The notes below the pieces were generated by a model. That model was given only the letters and a program-made list of their open reading frames with translations, did not search any database and had not been told where the DNA came from. DNA of 64,000 nt from Blautia sp. An81 (GTDB lineage Bacteria; Bacillota; Clostridia; Lachnospirales; Lachnospiraceae), in contig NZ_NFHH01000011.1 in assembly GCF_002161285.1 (NCBI RefSeq), positions 1-64,000 of the forward strand. Reading direction: 5' to 3'. The position numbers were made by a program, and so were the translations under genes. Positions 51,971-61,049 of the stretch are shown here, in pieces; position 1 is the stretch's first letter; each line of letters begins with the position of its first letter.

Positions 51971-53251
51971 CTAGTCCCCTTTTACCATCTTTTTATATTT
52001 CTTGTACGTTTTCCAGACCTTAGTATTTTCCATATCCTGAATTTTCTGTTCTTTTTCTTTCAGTTGATATGTCAGTTCCAATATTTCTTTCTTCTGGCGG
52101 AGAATTTGTTCTTTTTCTTTTATGATTTCCTGTGCATAGCTCTCCAGTCCATAGTTCTTATAAACCTCAATAAGTAACTTTTCTGTATCTTTAGGTACCA
52201 CTTCTATATATATCTGAGGATCCTGGTTAATAAATAGCCATTCATTTTCAGATTTTTGAATTCCATTGGTTTTTATCACACATTTTTCTCCGGATTTCCA
52301 CTCCAGCTTTTTGATAATAACGACTCCCAGGGCTTCACCTGGGTCCAGCCTGATAAAAACTGTCCCAGTTTCTATTTTCAGCTCTGCTCTTACTCTTCCC
52401 TGCTCCATTGGAAAATAAAAAGACTCTTCTTCTCTGGCAATCCCATCCTTTGACATAAATATCTGGAGCTTTTCCTCTGGTATCTGACTGTTTAAAAGCT
52501 GCGGCAGTGTTACCACACCCGGAGTGATCCTAGGATATAAGGCACGAAGGGGTACATAGTTTCCCAATATATATTTCTGGAAGTTCTCTTCCATACCCTG
52601 AAACATTTCCTGCTCTTTTTTTCCAATTCTCATTGTTTCATATAGATTCCAAGATGCTATCTGATTCCTAAAAGCATTACTTTTTTCATAATAATGCAAA
52701 ATCCGATATATCACATACTGTATAGGAATCGGAAAAGAAAAAGTCCATTCAAAATCAATCAGCGTCCATTTATCTCCCTGGACGATTACATTTCCTAAAA
52801 CCATATCGATATCTGTCACTTCAGCGGAGAAAAATTCTTTCGACTCCTGGATTTTTCCAAACACCTGCTGAAATTCTTCTGTGATCACAAATTTCGTCTG
52901 AGCTGTTTTCTCAATGATACTAATATATTCTTGTAATATCGTTTTAAACTCTTCTATTTTCCTTTGTTTCAAAAGGCCATCTAAAATTTCCTGGAGAGTA
53001 TTTCCACTCAGATATTCTAAAATCAGCTGTTCCTCTTCCAGATTACACTGGTTTATCTGAATCTTCGTGTTTTGAAAAGTATTCTCTAATTTTTGAAATA
53101 TATTAAATATGCTCTCTACATGTTTCTTGCCTTGGGGATAGCATGCCTTTTTACTGACACCTTTTTTTCCAGATTCCTCCCATATATCCGTTCTGATCGC
53201 AAATCTGGGATCTCTTTCATTTGAATATTTGGTAAACAAGATTTTTCTCAT
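51971..53251 (-). CDS. Kinase-like protein with C-terminal coiled coil (WbdD kinase/ruler-like)
   Basis: 426 residues, no annotated family that I can name with certainty. Residues 145-170 read TDIDMVLGNVIVQGDKWTLI then DFEW: the layout of APH-type kinases, with Asp149 as catalytic base, Asn154 and Asp166 as metal ligands, though the usual His two before the Asp is Asp147. The N-terminus FTKYSNERDPRFAIRTDI is typical of the segment that follows the methyltransferase in fused proteins. Residues about 372-415 are a charged heptad-like helix (IIKEKEQILRQKKEILELTY, LKEKEQKIQDMEN), a likely coiled coil, and a basic end. It starts 1 base after the methyltransferase stop. Confidence 0.65.
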   Translation of the reverse strand: MRKILFTKYSNERDPRFAIRTDIWEESGKKGVSKKACYPQGKKHVESIFNIFQKLENTFQNTKIQINQCNLEEEQLILEYLSGNTLQEILDGLLKQRKIEEFKTILQEYISIIEKTAQTKFVITEEFQQVFGKIQESKEFFSAEVTDIDMVLGNVIVQGDKWTLIDFEWTFSFPIPIQYVIYRILHYYEKSNAFRNQIASWNLYETMRIGKKEQEMFQGMEENFQKYILGNYVPLRALYPRITPGVVTLPQLLNSQIPEEKLQIFMSKDGIAREEESFYFPMEQGRVRAELKIETGTVFIRLDPGEALGVVIIKKLEWKSGEKCVIKTNGIQKSENEWLFINQDPQIYIEVVPKDTEKLLIEVYKNYGLESYAQEIIKEKEQILRQKKEILELTYQLKEKEQKIQDMENTKVWKTYKKYKKMVKGD

Positions 53252-53252
53252 A

Positions 53253-54167
53253 TTATCCCCTCTCCAACAATATCAAAAATGAATTAGAATATACAGGAAA
53301 CATTTCATCCTCAATCAGGCTGTCATATACTTTTCCCTCATCAAACAGTTCTATTTTTTTTCTATCAAAATTATAAGAATTTAAATTCAACTCGCCTTTT
53401 CTGGGTAAATATTTATCAGAATATATAGACAGCGGAAACTTATAATCTGGATATGGATAATAAAATTCTGCTTTCAAACCAGTCTCTTGGATCATCTTTT
53501 CCCATTCTTTTTTAGAAAAAGTCCTGACACCTTTCGTAGTATGATATCCCTCGAGTCCTTCAAAATATCTTCCCACATGGTCCTCTGTGCAGCCCGCCCA
53601 GTATTTTAGTCCCAGACGGTTCTCAATCGCTACCACAATTTTCCCTGTTGGCACCAAATGTCCCTTTATACTCTCCAACATACGGATATAGGGATTTTCT
53701 CCCTGTATATATCCCTGAGAATATTCAAAGACTCCGATTAACGTAATATAATCATATGTTGAATCTAAGTTCGGCTCGATATCCTGAAAGTTCCCCATAA
53801 TTATTTTTATATTATCATGCTCTTTATTTCTATATGCATTGATCAGGCTTCTCTTTCTGGACAGTTCTATACAGTCCACCTCACCTGCTTTTCTTGCTAA
53901 AGCTCCTGTTATAGCTCCACACCCTGCCCCCACTTCTAAGACTTTCTCTTCCTTTGTGATCGGTAGCCAATCTATAATGTTCTGTCTTATATTAGAAAAG
54001 TGGTACATAACAGGCCAGCTGTTTTCTCTGGCAATAACCTGATTCAATTCCTCTTCTGTATGTTTCTGGGCAATCGTTAATAGTTTCTCTTCAATCTCCC
54101 CGTCACTATATAAATCTTTACCGCTATAATAGGTATCATCTAATTTCACTTTTCCTATTTTTTCCAC
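53253..54167 (-). CDS. SAM-dependent methyltransferase of the polysaccharide locus (WbdD methyltransferase-like)
   Basis: 304 residues from GTG 54167, with GGAGATATAAG before it. Class I methyltransferase: motif I KVLEVGAGCGAITGALARKA (about 76-95), acidic motif II in VDCIELSRKR, then ITLIGVFEYSQ and VAIENRLGLKYWAGCTEDHV. The end (EDEMFPVYSNSFLILLERG) is the usual hinge to the kinase part in fused homologues. It lies between wzt and the kinase-like gene with gaps of 12 and 1 bases. It probably methylates the non-reducing end sugar or a phosphate on it. Confidence 0.8.
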   Translation of the reverse strand: MEKIGKVKLDDTYYSGKDLYSDGEIEEKLLTIAQKHTEEELNQVIARENSWPVMYHFSNIRQNIIDWLPITKEEKVLEVGAGCGAITGALARKAGEVDCIELSRKRSLINAYRNKEHDNIKIIMGNFQDIEPNLDSTYDYITLIGVFEYSQGYIQGENPYIRMLESIKGHLVPTGKIVVAIENRLGLKYWAGCTEDHVGRYFEGLEGYHTTKGVRTFSKKEWEKMIQETGLKAEFYYPYPDYKFPLSIYSDKYLPRKGELNLNSYNFDRKKIELFDEGKVYDSLIEDEMFPVYSNSFLILLERG

Positions 54168-54179
54168 CTTATATCTCCT

Positions 54180-55445
54180 TCAGCTTACAGTTATCTTAGA
54201 ATTCATATCATAAAATCCAACCGTATTTTTTGATGATATAACTGTAATTCCACACACGTCATATAGACGATGAAACACTTCAAATTCTCCATTTACATAC
54301 CCAGTGCACCCCAGGGAAAGCAAGTACTCTCCCCCCTGCAGATTCATTTCCTGTGTAAAGGTAATCTCACAAACTTGTCCCTTCTCTTTTGGACTGATAT
54401 CTGCTTTTTCAAAAAGTGTGTTTGTTCCTGTTATTTCTGTTCCCTGGAGATTTTTTATACTATATGCAAAAATAGGTTCTTGGATAGTTTCCTGAAATTT
54501 CACCTTCATTTTTATTGAAAATCCAGTTCCCTTCTCTATGCTATTTGCAGGAATCCCTTTTTGGTCCATAATAATAAAGTCTATTATATTAGCACGCCCA
54601 TTTCCATATTCTAGCACATTGGGATTTGTTTCAAAAGGCCGGTCCCATTTACCGTCTGTGGGAACAGATTCTAAAGGATTTTCATCTTTCGATGCATCTT
54701 CCGCATCCTCTAATCCTACCAGAACTTTTTTATAAAGGTTCACCATTTCCTTAGGTTTTCCCTCTGCCATCTTCTCCCCTTTGTTCAGCAGAACAACCCT
54801 GTCGCAATATTTACTGATGCTCCCCAGGTCATGGCTGACAAAAAGAATCGTCTTTCCCTGTTTTTTAAATTCTTCAAATTTTCTATAGCATTTAGCCTGA
54901 AAAAAGACATCCCCAACCGACAGTGCCTCGTCCACGATCAGGATTTCCGGTTCTATGTTTATTGCCACAGCAAAAGCAAGACGCACAAACATACCGCTGG
55001 AATAAGTTTTCACGGGCTGGTATACAAAATCTCCAATATCTGCAAATTTCAGGATATCATCCATTTTCCTGTCTATTTCTTCCCTGGAAAAGCCTATCAT
55101 GGTTCCATTCAGATAAATATTTTCTATACCCGAATATTCCATGTTGAAGCCAGCCCCTAATTCTAACAGAGCAGAAATCCTTCCATTCACCTGCACTTCT
55201 CCTCCACTGGGATTCAATACTCCGGTGATAATCTTTAATATAGTAGATTTTCCGGAGCCATTTGTTCCGATAATCCCTACGGTTTCTCCTCTGCTCACAG
55301 TAAAAGAAACATCTCGAAGAGCATAATGCTCTTTATATCTTTTTTTTCTGGACAAACCAAGTGATTCTTTTAACCGGTCTATAGGTTTATCATATAATCG
55401 ATATATTTTGTTTAAATGATTCACTGCTATTGCAACTTCTGACAT
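54180..55445 (-). CDS. wzt: Polysaccharide ABC exporter ATPase Wzt with carbohydrate-binding C-terminal domain
   Basis: ATPase of an ABC-2 exporter for undecaprenyl-linked polysaccharide or teichoic acid. 421 residues. Residues 1-245 are the ATPase: Walker A IIGTNGSGKST, Q-loop, signature VKTYSSGMFVRLAFA, Walker B EILIVDEALSVGD and the switch LFVSHDLGSI. Residues about 265-421 are a Wzt-type beta-sandwich domain (YGNGRANIIDFIIMDQKGIP, FSIKMKVKF, EYLLSLGCTGY), which in E. coli O8/O9a binds the capped end of the chain. ATG 55445 with AAGGAGATAAGAT. Confidence 0.92.
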   Translation of the reverse strand: MSEVAIAVNHLNKIYRLYDKPIDRLKESLGLSRKKRYKEHYALRDVSFTVSRGETVGIIGTNGSGKSTILKIITGVLNPSGGEVQVNGRISALLELGAGFNMEYSGIENIYLNGTMIGFSREEIDRKMDDILKFADIGDFVYQPVKTYSSGMFVRLAFAVAINIEPEILIVDEALSVGDVFFQAKCYRKFEEFKKQGKTILFVSHDLGSISKYCDRVVLLNKGEKMAEGKPKEMVNLYKKVLVGLEDAEDASKDENPLESVPTDGKWDRPFETNPNVLEYGNGRANIIDFIIMDQKGIPANSIEKGTGFSIKMKVKFQETIQEPIFAYSIKNLQGTEITGTNTLFEKADISPKEKGQVCEITFTQEMNLQGGEYLLSLGCTGYVNGEFEVFHRLYDVCGITVISSKNTVGFYDMNSKITVS

Positions 55446-55456
55446 ATCTTATCTCC

Positions 55457-56272
55457 TTAAAGTACATCTGCGAAATGCGGCTTAAGCCTTTTAAAAATAA
55501 CTGTTCCTAATATAAAAATAATAATTGTCAGGCACCAGAAATAAATCCCCCATTTCCAATGGGCAGTCAGCCAGATTCTACCCAGCATAGAATCTCTGTA
55601 TCCAGATACAATATAATACATTGGATTTAATTTGAACACTTTCATCAATATAGGATATCCGTTCAGCATATTTAAATCCCACATAATAGGCGTCATCCAC
55701 ACTCCCACCTGAAGAATAATACTGATAATCTGAGTCAAATCCCTGAAAAAAACTACCACAGCACTGGTAATATAAACAAGTGCCAGAGAAAAGACAAATG
55801 TACAGAATGAATAGTATATCAGCTGTATCGTATGCACTGATGGGGTATAACCATAGAAAGAGCTGAGCAGCAATGCAAATACCACAAAAAAGCAATGTAC
55901 AAACATTGCCGAAATCACCTTGACCATAGGTAATATGCTAATCTTAAATACTACTTTTTTCACTAGGTAATTGTATTCTAAAAGAGCATTTGTGCCCCCA
56001 TTTAATGCATCCTGAAAGAAAAACCATGGCACAATTCCCGATACCAGATACAGCACAAAGGGGTAGTCATCTGCATTTCCGGCCCTTAAGCCTACACTAA
56101 ATACAAACCAGTAAACTAAAATTGTAACAATTGGCTGAACGAAGGCCCAAACAATTCCCAGATAAGAACCGGCATACTTTGTTTTAAAATCATTTTTTGC
56201 CAGATTAAATATCAAGTGTCTGCTATGGTAAAGCTCTACTGGAAGTTCAAATACTTTTTTTAGCTTAGTCAT
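55457..56272 (-). CDS. wzm: Polysaccharide ABC exporter permease Wzm
   Basis: Membrane half of the exporter. 271 residues, six spans: FKTKYAGSYLGIVWAFVQPI is the family's signature near the N-terminus, followed by YLVSGIVPWFFFQDALNGGT, FSLALVYITSAVVVFFRDLT and PIMWDLNMLNGYP, with LNPMYYIVSGYRD near the end. First gene of the operon wzm-wzt-methyltransferase-kinase-GT2-GT2. AGAGGTAGAATAA precedes the ATG. Confidence 0.93.
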   Translation of the reverse strand: MTKLKKVFELPVELYHSRHLIFNLAKNDFKTKYAGSYLGIVWAFVQPIVTILVYWFVFSVGLRAGNADDYPFVLYLVSGIVPWFFFQDALNGGTNALLEYNYLVKKVVFKISILPMVKVISAMFVHCFFVVFALLLSSFYGYTPSVHTIQLIYYSFCTFVFSLALVYITSAVVVFFRDLTQIISIILQVGVWMTPIMWDLNMLNGYPILMKVFKLNPMYYIVSGYRDSMLGRIWLTAHWKWGIYFWCLTIIIFILGTVIFKRLKPHFADVL

Positions 56273-56318
56273 TTATTCTACCTCTGCTTTTATTTTAATT
56301 CCTTAATAGTATTAGTTT

Positions 56319-56347
56319 AGTTTACACTATTTATCTACATAAATCAA
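56319..56347 (-). promoter_or_regulatory. Promoter of the wzm-led operon
   Basis: On the minus strand TTGATT (56342-56347) and TAAACT (56319-56324) with a 17-base spacer, about 45 bases before the wzm ATG. Confidence 0.55.
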
Positions 56348-56367
56348 CTAACCCGCTTCATATTTTC

Positions 56368-56682
56368 TTAACACATTGGTAATATCTCCAGGATTCTCTC
56401 CGCAAGAAATACTCCTGCACAGGCAAAGCCTGCCACAAAAATCAGGCTTTTCTTTCTAATTGCCAGAAATACAGCCACCGCAAGCCCTACAAATCCTGAG
56501 AAAGGTGATTCTGTAGCATAAAGAATTGCCGGAAAAGTCATAGCGGTAAGACATGCGTAAGGAATATAATATAAAAAAGAACGTATATAAATATTCGAAA
56601 TTTTTCTCTGGATCAATGTCAAGGGCAGCATACGAATCAGATAAGTCACCCCTGCCATAACAAATATATATGCATATATCAT
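56368..56682 (-). CDS. azlD: Branched-chain amino-acid exporter small subunit AzlD
   Basis: 104 residues, three to four spans (VMAGVTYLIRMLPLTLIQRK, FLYYIPYACLTAMTFPAILY, SGFVGLAVAVFLAIRKKSLI), the pattern of the AzlD family. With AzlC it exports branched-chain amino acids or analogues such as azaleucine. It overlaps azlC by 4 bases (56679-56682), so expression is coupled. Confidence 0.9.
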   Translation of the reverse strand: MIYAYIFVMAGVTYLIRMLPLTLIQRKISNIYIRSFLYYIPYACLTAMTFPAILYATESPFSGFVGLAVAVFLAIRKKSLIFVAGFACAGVFLAERILEILPMC

Positions 56683-57383
56683 GCCTGTTCCTCCTTGATT
56701 GGAAATAGTACTGCTCCGATTCCGGCAGCAGCCACAGTACAGATAATGATAGTAAATCCGGAGGAAATATTCCGAAGGACCGGAAGGTAATAAAAAGCAC
56801 TGCTAAATACCAATGATACTGCCACTACCAGAAGCACTTCTTTGCTCTCTTTCGCTACAGGAACCACAATCGCTATAAACATACCGTAAAGGGCTACTCC
56901 CAAGGCACTGATCACAGCGGCAGGAAGAATCGTGCTGGCAACAGCTCCTGTCAGGGTTCCTCCCACCCATCCGATTACAGGCAGAAGGATCAATCCATAC
57001 ATATACTTACTTCCCACAGTTCCCGGTTTGGAACTTGCCACTGCAAAAATTTCATCTGTATTTCCATAGGCGATCAACATGCGTTGGAATGTCTTTACTG
57101 AACTGTCCAATTTCTGAGAAAGAGAAACTGACATCAGAGCATATCTGATATTGATTACCAGCTGGGTAAGGGCCATCTCCACTAAAGACGCTCCTGAAAC
57201 TATAACTGTCAGGCCTGCAAACTGTCCTGCAGACGTAAGGTTCATCAGAGAAATCAATACTGCATGGAAAGGTGAAATCCCATCCTGCACCGCCAGCATT
57301 CCAAAAGAAAAGCTCACAGAAAAATATCCAAGAGCAATGGGAATGCCGTCACGCAGCCCAGCTCTTATCTTATTATGTACCAT
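56679..57383 (-). CDS. azlC: Branched-chain amino-acid exporter large subunit AzlC
   Basis: 234 residues with about seven spans. Family marks: IALGYFSVSFSFGMLAVQDG, LMNLTSAGQFAGLTVIVSG, ALTQLVINIRYALMSVSLSQ and AYGNTDEIFAV. The start is ATG 57383 with GGAGGTAAAAGACG. It forms a two-gene unit with azlD. Confidence 0.92.
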   Translation of the reverse strand: MVHNKIRAGLRDGIPIALGYFSVSFSFGMLAVQDGISPFHAVLISLMNLTSAGQFAGLTVIVSGASLVEMALTQLVINIRYALMSVSLSQKLDSSVKTFQRMLIAYGNTDEIFAVASSKPGTVGSKYMYGLILLPVIGWVGGTLTGAVASTILPAAVISALGVALYGMFIAIVVPVAKESKEVLLVVAVSLVFSSAFYYLPVLRNISSGFTIIICTVAAAGIGAVLFPIKEEQA

Positions 57384-57429
57384 AACACGTCTTTTACCTC
57401 CAATTTTCCTTTGTAATCCTTATTACGAG

Positions 57430-57479
57430 AAAAGCTGCCATATTAAACGAGCTTTGCACTCTTTGTTTAATACAGCAGC
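57430..57479 (-). terminator. Terminator after the HPr-like gene
   Basis: GCTGC..TATTAAAC pairs with GTTTAATA..GCAGC (two mismatches inside), about 10 bases after the HPr gene, followed on the minus strand by TTTTC. Confidence 0.6.
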
Positions 57480-57486
57480 CTGCATC

Positions 57487-57750
57487 TTATTCTCCTAATC
57501 CACTCTCTATAGCAGCGACCAGAGTTTCTAAAGCAGTTTCCTCGTCTTCTCCCTGGCAGACCAGTTCAATTTCATCTCCACATTTTACACAGGCCCCCAA
57601 AACACTGAGGACGCTTTTAGCGTTTGCAGAGCCCCCCGCAAAACGGAAAGTGATCAGAGATTTAAACTTCATAGCTTCTTTGCAGAGTATTCCTGCCGGA
57701 CGCAGATGCAGCCCGGTAGGGTTCTTTATCGTTACCTTCTGACTGACCAT
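57487..57750 (-). CDS. HPr family phosphocarrier protein
   Basis: 87 residues, full HPr length. The phosphorylated His15 is in TGLHLRPA, and Ser46, the HPr-kinase site, is in NAKSVLSVLG. It therefore could work both in PTS phosphotransfer and in catabolite control. It is not next to ptsI, and it lies 21 bases after the cdaR stop, so it is probably co-transcribed with cdaA-cdaR. Confidence 0.92.
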   Translation of the reverse strand: MVSQKVTIKNPTGLHLRPAGILCKEAMKFKSLITFRFAGGSANAKSVLSVLGACVKCGDEIELVCQGEDEETALETLVAAIESGLGE

Positions 57751-57771
57751 TGTCTCACTTCCTATCTTCTC

Positions 57772-59070
57772 TTATTCTTCTGACTGTCTCTCAGCAGATG
57801 GAGTCAGGTTGACTCTTACTGTGACCTCATCTACCAATTCATAGCCCTCAGGAAGTGTTACATTTACAGGAACCTCCTGCTCTCCCTCTTTGGTATACTT
57901 TGAGGTGTCTATGGACAGCTTTATATCATCTTCCTTTAGATTTTCCAAGTCTTCATCAGAACCTCTTACACGGACAGTCACGCTGTCATCCATGATAACT
58001 GCTGTCATATTTTCTGGCTGTTTGCTTCTATCAATTTTAGTAGATGGTATCACATATTCCTTACTGTCATAAGGCAGAATCGTCACTGAAACGATTACGG
58101 AACTGCTGATATCTCTGGCAAGCATAATGTCATTTGGAAGCAGATCCTCAATATCCACAGTCTGCTCAAAATCCGCATTTTTACCAGAAACATCTACCTC
58201 AGAGGCAGGAATGGTTATTGTGTTACCGTTATCCTCCAGCTCTTTCAAAGCCTCCTCTGTCCCTGCCACACTCAGCGTATTTGGGACTGTAGTAATATCA
58301 GATACCTGATATCCATCTTCCGGAGTTCCTGATGATTCTACCTGAATGTTAATATCTGTCTTCACTCTCCACAGATCTACATCCACACTTACCGTATTAT
58401 TTTCAGCTCCCTGGAGATTCAGATAAGACATCTGAGTATCTGTCAGTTCGTCACCGTTTTTGTCATATATATGCAGAGGAGCAGAAATACTGCCGCTTTG
58501 GTTCATACTCGAAACATCTACATCAGCTACCACCCGGTCCAGCTTGCTGATCAAATCTTCCGGTCCTGAAATTGTCACTTTTTCCGGATTTACTGTAAGC
58601 TTTCCAACTTCATATCCTGATTCAGGCCTGGTGTTTCCTACGGAAGCAGATATGGTCATAGCCTGGGTTGTAAGATCATCGGTTTCTATAGGAATATTTG
58701 CCGGCGTAACAGTAATATTTTCATCAGAGACTCCTGGACAGATTACCCGCACAGGTACCATATAAGGAGTTGTATCCATTGATATGATCTGGGTCATGTC
58801 TGCTTCTGCAGTAATACTGTCTCTGTCAATTTCTCTGAGCACAGAGCTTTCGGCCTGAATCCTGACCGTTACTGTATCACTGCCTTCTACCAGAAGAGGT
58901 ATCCGCAGGTCACTGGTAAGATAGGATTCATTCACTATTGTAACCGGCACCTCCCAGTAAGTTTCTGACCTTACAGGATCTTCGATGTTTACTACCAAAA
59001 GCCACAACAGAATAGCAACTGCCAGAGAAAGGATTTTCAGAGTAAATTTATTCATCAGATTTCTTTTCAT
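57772..59070 (-). CDS. cdaR: CdaR, YbbR-domain regulator of diadenylate cyclase
   Basis: 432 residues. One N-terminal membrane span (LKILSLAVAILLWLLVVNIE) followed by about four extracytoplasmic YbbR repeats, each with a DVSS/VTV and PxxVTISGPEDLI-like pattern (for example NPEKVTISGPEDLISKLDRV and PNTLSVAGTEEALKELEDNG). It binds and controls CdaA. Its start lies inside the end of cdaA (23-base overlap). Confidence 0.92.
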   Translation of the reverse strand: MKRNLMNKFTLKILSLAVAILLWLLVVNIEDPVRSETYWEVPVTIVNESYLTSDLRIPLLVEGSDTVTVRIQAESSVLREIDRDSITAEADMTQIISMDTTPYMVPVRVICPGVSDENITVTPANIPIETDDLTTQAMTISASVGNTRPESGYEVGKLTVNPEKVTISGPEDLISKLDRVVADVDVSSMNQSGSISAPLHIYDKNGDELTDTQMSYLNLQGAENNTVSVDVDLWRVKTDINIQVESSGTPEDGYQVSDITTVPNTLSVAGTEEALKELEDNGNTITIPASEVDVSGKNADFEQTVDIEDLLPNDIMLARDISSSVIVSVTILPYDSKEYVIPSTKIDRSKQPENMTAVIMDDSVTVRVRGSDEDLENLKEDDIKLSIDTSKYTKEGEQEVPVNVTLPEGYELVDEVTVRVNLTPSAERQSEE

Positions 59071-59938
59071 TTTTCACCAAACCCTTCCACAGTCTGCGCT
59101 TTACTTTTTCCTGCTTTGTCTTATTCTGTTCTTCTTCCAGAATCTGTCTCAGCTCCTCCTTATTCAGTCCCACATGGATTTCTCCGTTTTTAGTTACAGA
59201 GACTCTTCCTGTTTCCTCGGAAACAATGATTGTCAGAGCATCGCTGACCTCACTGATACCCACACCTGCACGGTGTCTGGTTCCCAAATTTTTGTTCAGC
59301 TCCAGATTATCCGACAAAGGGAGATAACAGGTGGCCGATACGATCCTGTCTCCCCGTATGATCACTGCTCCATCATGGAGAGGGGTATTATGTTCAAAAA
59401 TATTGATCAGCAACTGACTGCTCACAAGAGAGTCCAGTGCAATTCCTGTTCGAATATACTCATTGAGCACTGTTTCTTCTTCAATAACGATCAGCGCCCC
59501 TGTCTTTACAGCTCCCATTTCAAAGCTTGCTCTTACAATCTCGTTAGCTGTTCTGTCACTGAATCGTCCTTCTGTCTCTTTTTTGCTGGTATCAAAGGGG
59601 ATAAGATTGCTGACAATTTTCTTATGTCCTAATTCTTCCAGGGCTTTACGCAGTTCTGGCTGAAAAATAACAAGAATCGCTGTAATTGCATAACCGCCGG
59701 CATTGTAAACCAACCATAAAATCGTATTCATTTCCAGCAGAGATGCTATCAATATGAATACTAACACAGTTAAAATACCCTTCAGCAGCGAATATGCCCT
59801 GGTATTTCGAATCCACAGCATAAACTGATAGACAAAAAAGGCAATCAGCAGGATTTCCACAATATCATTCCATTGTATATTGTTCGGCAACGTCCACTGC
59901 CCTAAATAGTCATGGATAGACTTTAAAAAGCCACTCAC
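59048..59938 (-). CDS. cdaA: Diadenylate cyclase CdaA
   Basis: Makes cyclic di-AMP from two ATP, a signal for potassium and wall homeostasis. 296 residues: three N-terminal spans, then the DAC domain with the catalytic pair of motifs LHDGAVIIRGDRI (DGA) and GTRHRAGVGISE (RHR). GTG 59938 with GGGAGAAGTGAT is the start. It is followed by cdaR; glmM, the usual third gene, is not here. Confidence 0.96.
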   Translation of the reverse strand: MSGFLKSIHDYLGQWTLPNNIQWNDIVEILLIAFFVYQFMLWIRNTRAYSLLKGILTVLVFILIASLLEMNTILWLVYNAGGYAITAILVIFQPELRKALEELGHKKIVSNLIPFDTSKKETEGRFSDRTANEIVRASFEMGAVKTGALIVIEEETVLNEYIRTGIALDSLVSSQLLINIFEHNTPLHDGAVIIRGDRIVSATCYLPLSDNLELNKNLGTRHRAGVGISEVSDALTIIVSEETGRVSVTKNGEIHVGLNKEELRQILEEEQNKTKQEKVKRRLWKGLVKNEKKSDE

Positions 59939-60021
59939 ATCACTTCTCCCCCTTTCCTGCCGGAGTTCTCAGAACTACAAGGCCAAAAACATCCAGCATT
60001 CTCAATCTCAGAATCTATACT

Positions 60022-61047
60022 CTATAAGTCTTTTAATGACTCCTCCAACTGTTTTTCGAAGTCAAAAGACTCTCCCTCAACTCTCTCCACAGGAGCGGTT
60101 TCCTCATCGTCACTCTTTTCTCCAGGCTCTGAAGAAATATTTTTAATACTCTTTTCTGCTCTGGTTATAAAGGACTTGGGAACAGCTTTTACATAATATA
60201 CATATTCATCATCTTCAAACTGTGTAATCTCGCTTCTGGAATAATCCACACCCAGAGCTGCAAACTCAATAATGAGTCCCACTACTGCTGCCAAAACTCC
60301 TGACAGGATCACACCGCCTATATTAATATTGACATTTAAAAACATTCCGCCCAGAATCATGATCAAAATATATACCACTGCGCCTGCGGCAACACCTATC
60401 CTCCAGGAATAATCTGCTGACGTTCTGGAAATCAGGTATACCACCATCAGCACCACAACAAAGGCCAGAATATTCAGCCACATCTCCTGGTTGTTAATAA
60501 GGGCATCCAGAAGGATCTGAAATTTCTGGACGGATTCCGTTTCTTTGCCCTGAAGAACTGTACTTCTGTCACTGACTGTTTCCATAAAGTAGTATAAAAT
60601 CACACCACAACAGGCAGGAACCGCACAGGAAGGGCCTCTCAACAGACCGCTTCCTACTGGAACTGCTGCCGGCATATGGAGTGTAAATGCCGCCGGTGTT
60701 AAGATCAGCGCTACATTGTCCTTAGATGTGAATCTTAGGAACAGGATCATAAGGAGCAGAAGGAGCAAAGCTGAAAAAGCCGCTACTTCAACACCTATAC
60801 CATAACAGTGAGCAATTATCATAATGCACCCCAGAATAGTCATTCCGTTCAAAGGCAGCACAGCACATATCAGTGATAAAATCAAAGTTATAAAAATATT
60901 ATCTAGAGCCTCTAAAAACCCAAGCGTGGAGTTTATACCCTGAAATACAACAAAAGCAAGAAGGAACTTCAGAAGAGGAAGAATCCAGGTTTCATGCTCC
61001 CCGTAAAAATTTTTTATTTTTTGTTTAGTCTCCAATAATGTTGTCAC
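60022..61047 (-). CDS. Multi-pass membrane protein of unknown function
   Basis: About 341 residues, around nine to ten spans (for example LPLLKFLLAFVVFQGINSTL, MTILGCIMIIAHCYGIGVEV, NILAFVVVLMVVYLISRTSA), then a cytoplasmic tail of about 75 residues rich in Glu and Asp (YYVKAVPKSF, then EPGEKSDDEETAPVE). I do not recognise the family. GTG 61047 has the better ribosome spacing; GTG 61053 would overlap the upstream gene by 4 bases. It is located between the 141-residue membrane protein and cdaA, perhaps in one transcript. Confidence 0.75.
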   Translation of the reverse strand: MTTLLETKQKIKNFYGEHETWILPLLKFLLAFVVFQGINSTLGFLEALDNIFITLILSLICAVLPLNGMTILGCIMIIAHCYGIGVEVAAFSALLLLLLMILFLRFTSKDNVALILTPAAFTLHMPAAVPVGSGLLRGPSCAVPACCGVILYYFMETVSDRSTVLQGKETESVQKFQILLDALINNQEMWLNILAFVVVLMVVYLISRTSADYSWRIGVAAGAVVYILIMILGGMFLNVNINIGGVILSGVLAAVVGLIIEFAALGVDYSRSEITQFEDDEYVYYVKAVPKSFITRAEKSIKNISSEPGEKSDDEETAPVERVEGESFDFEKQLEESLKDL

Positions 61048-61049
61048 GG

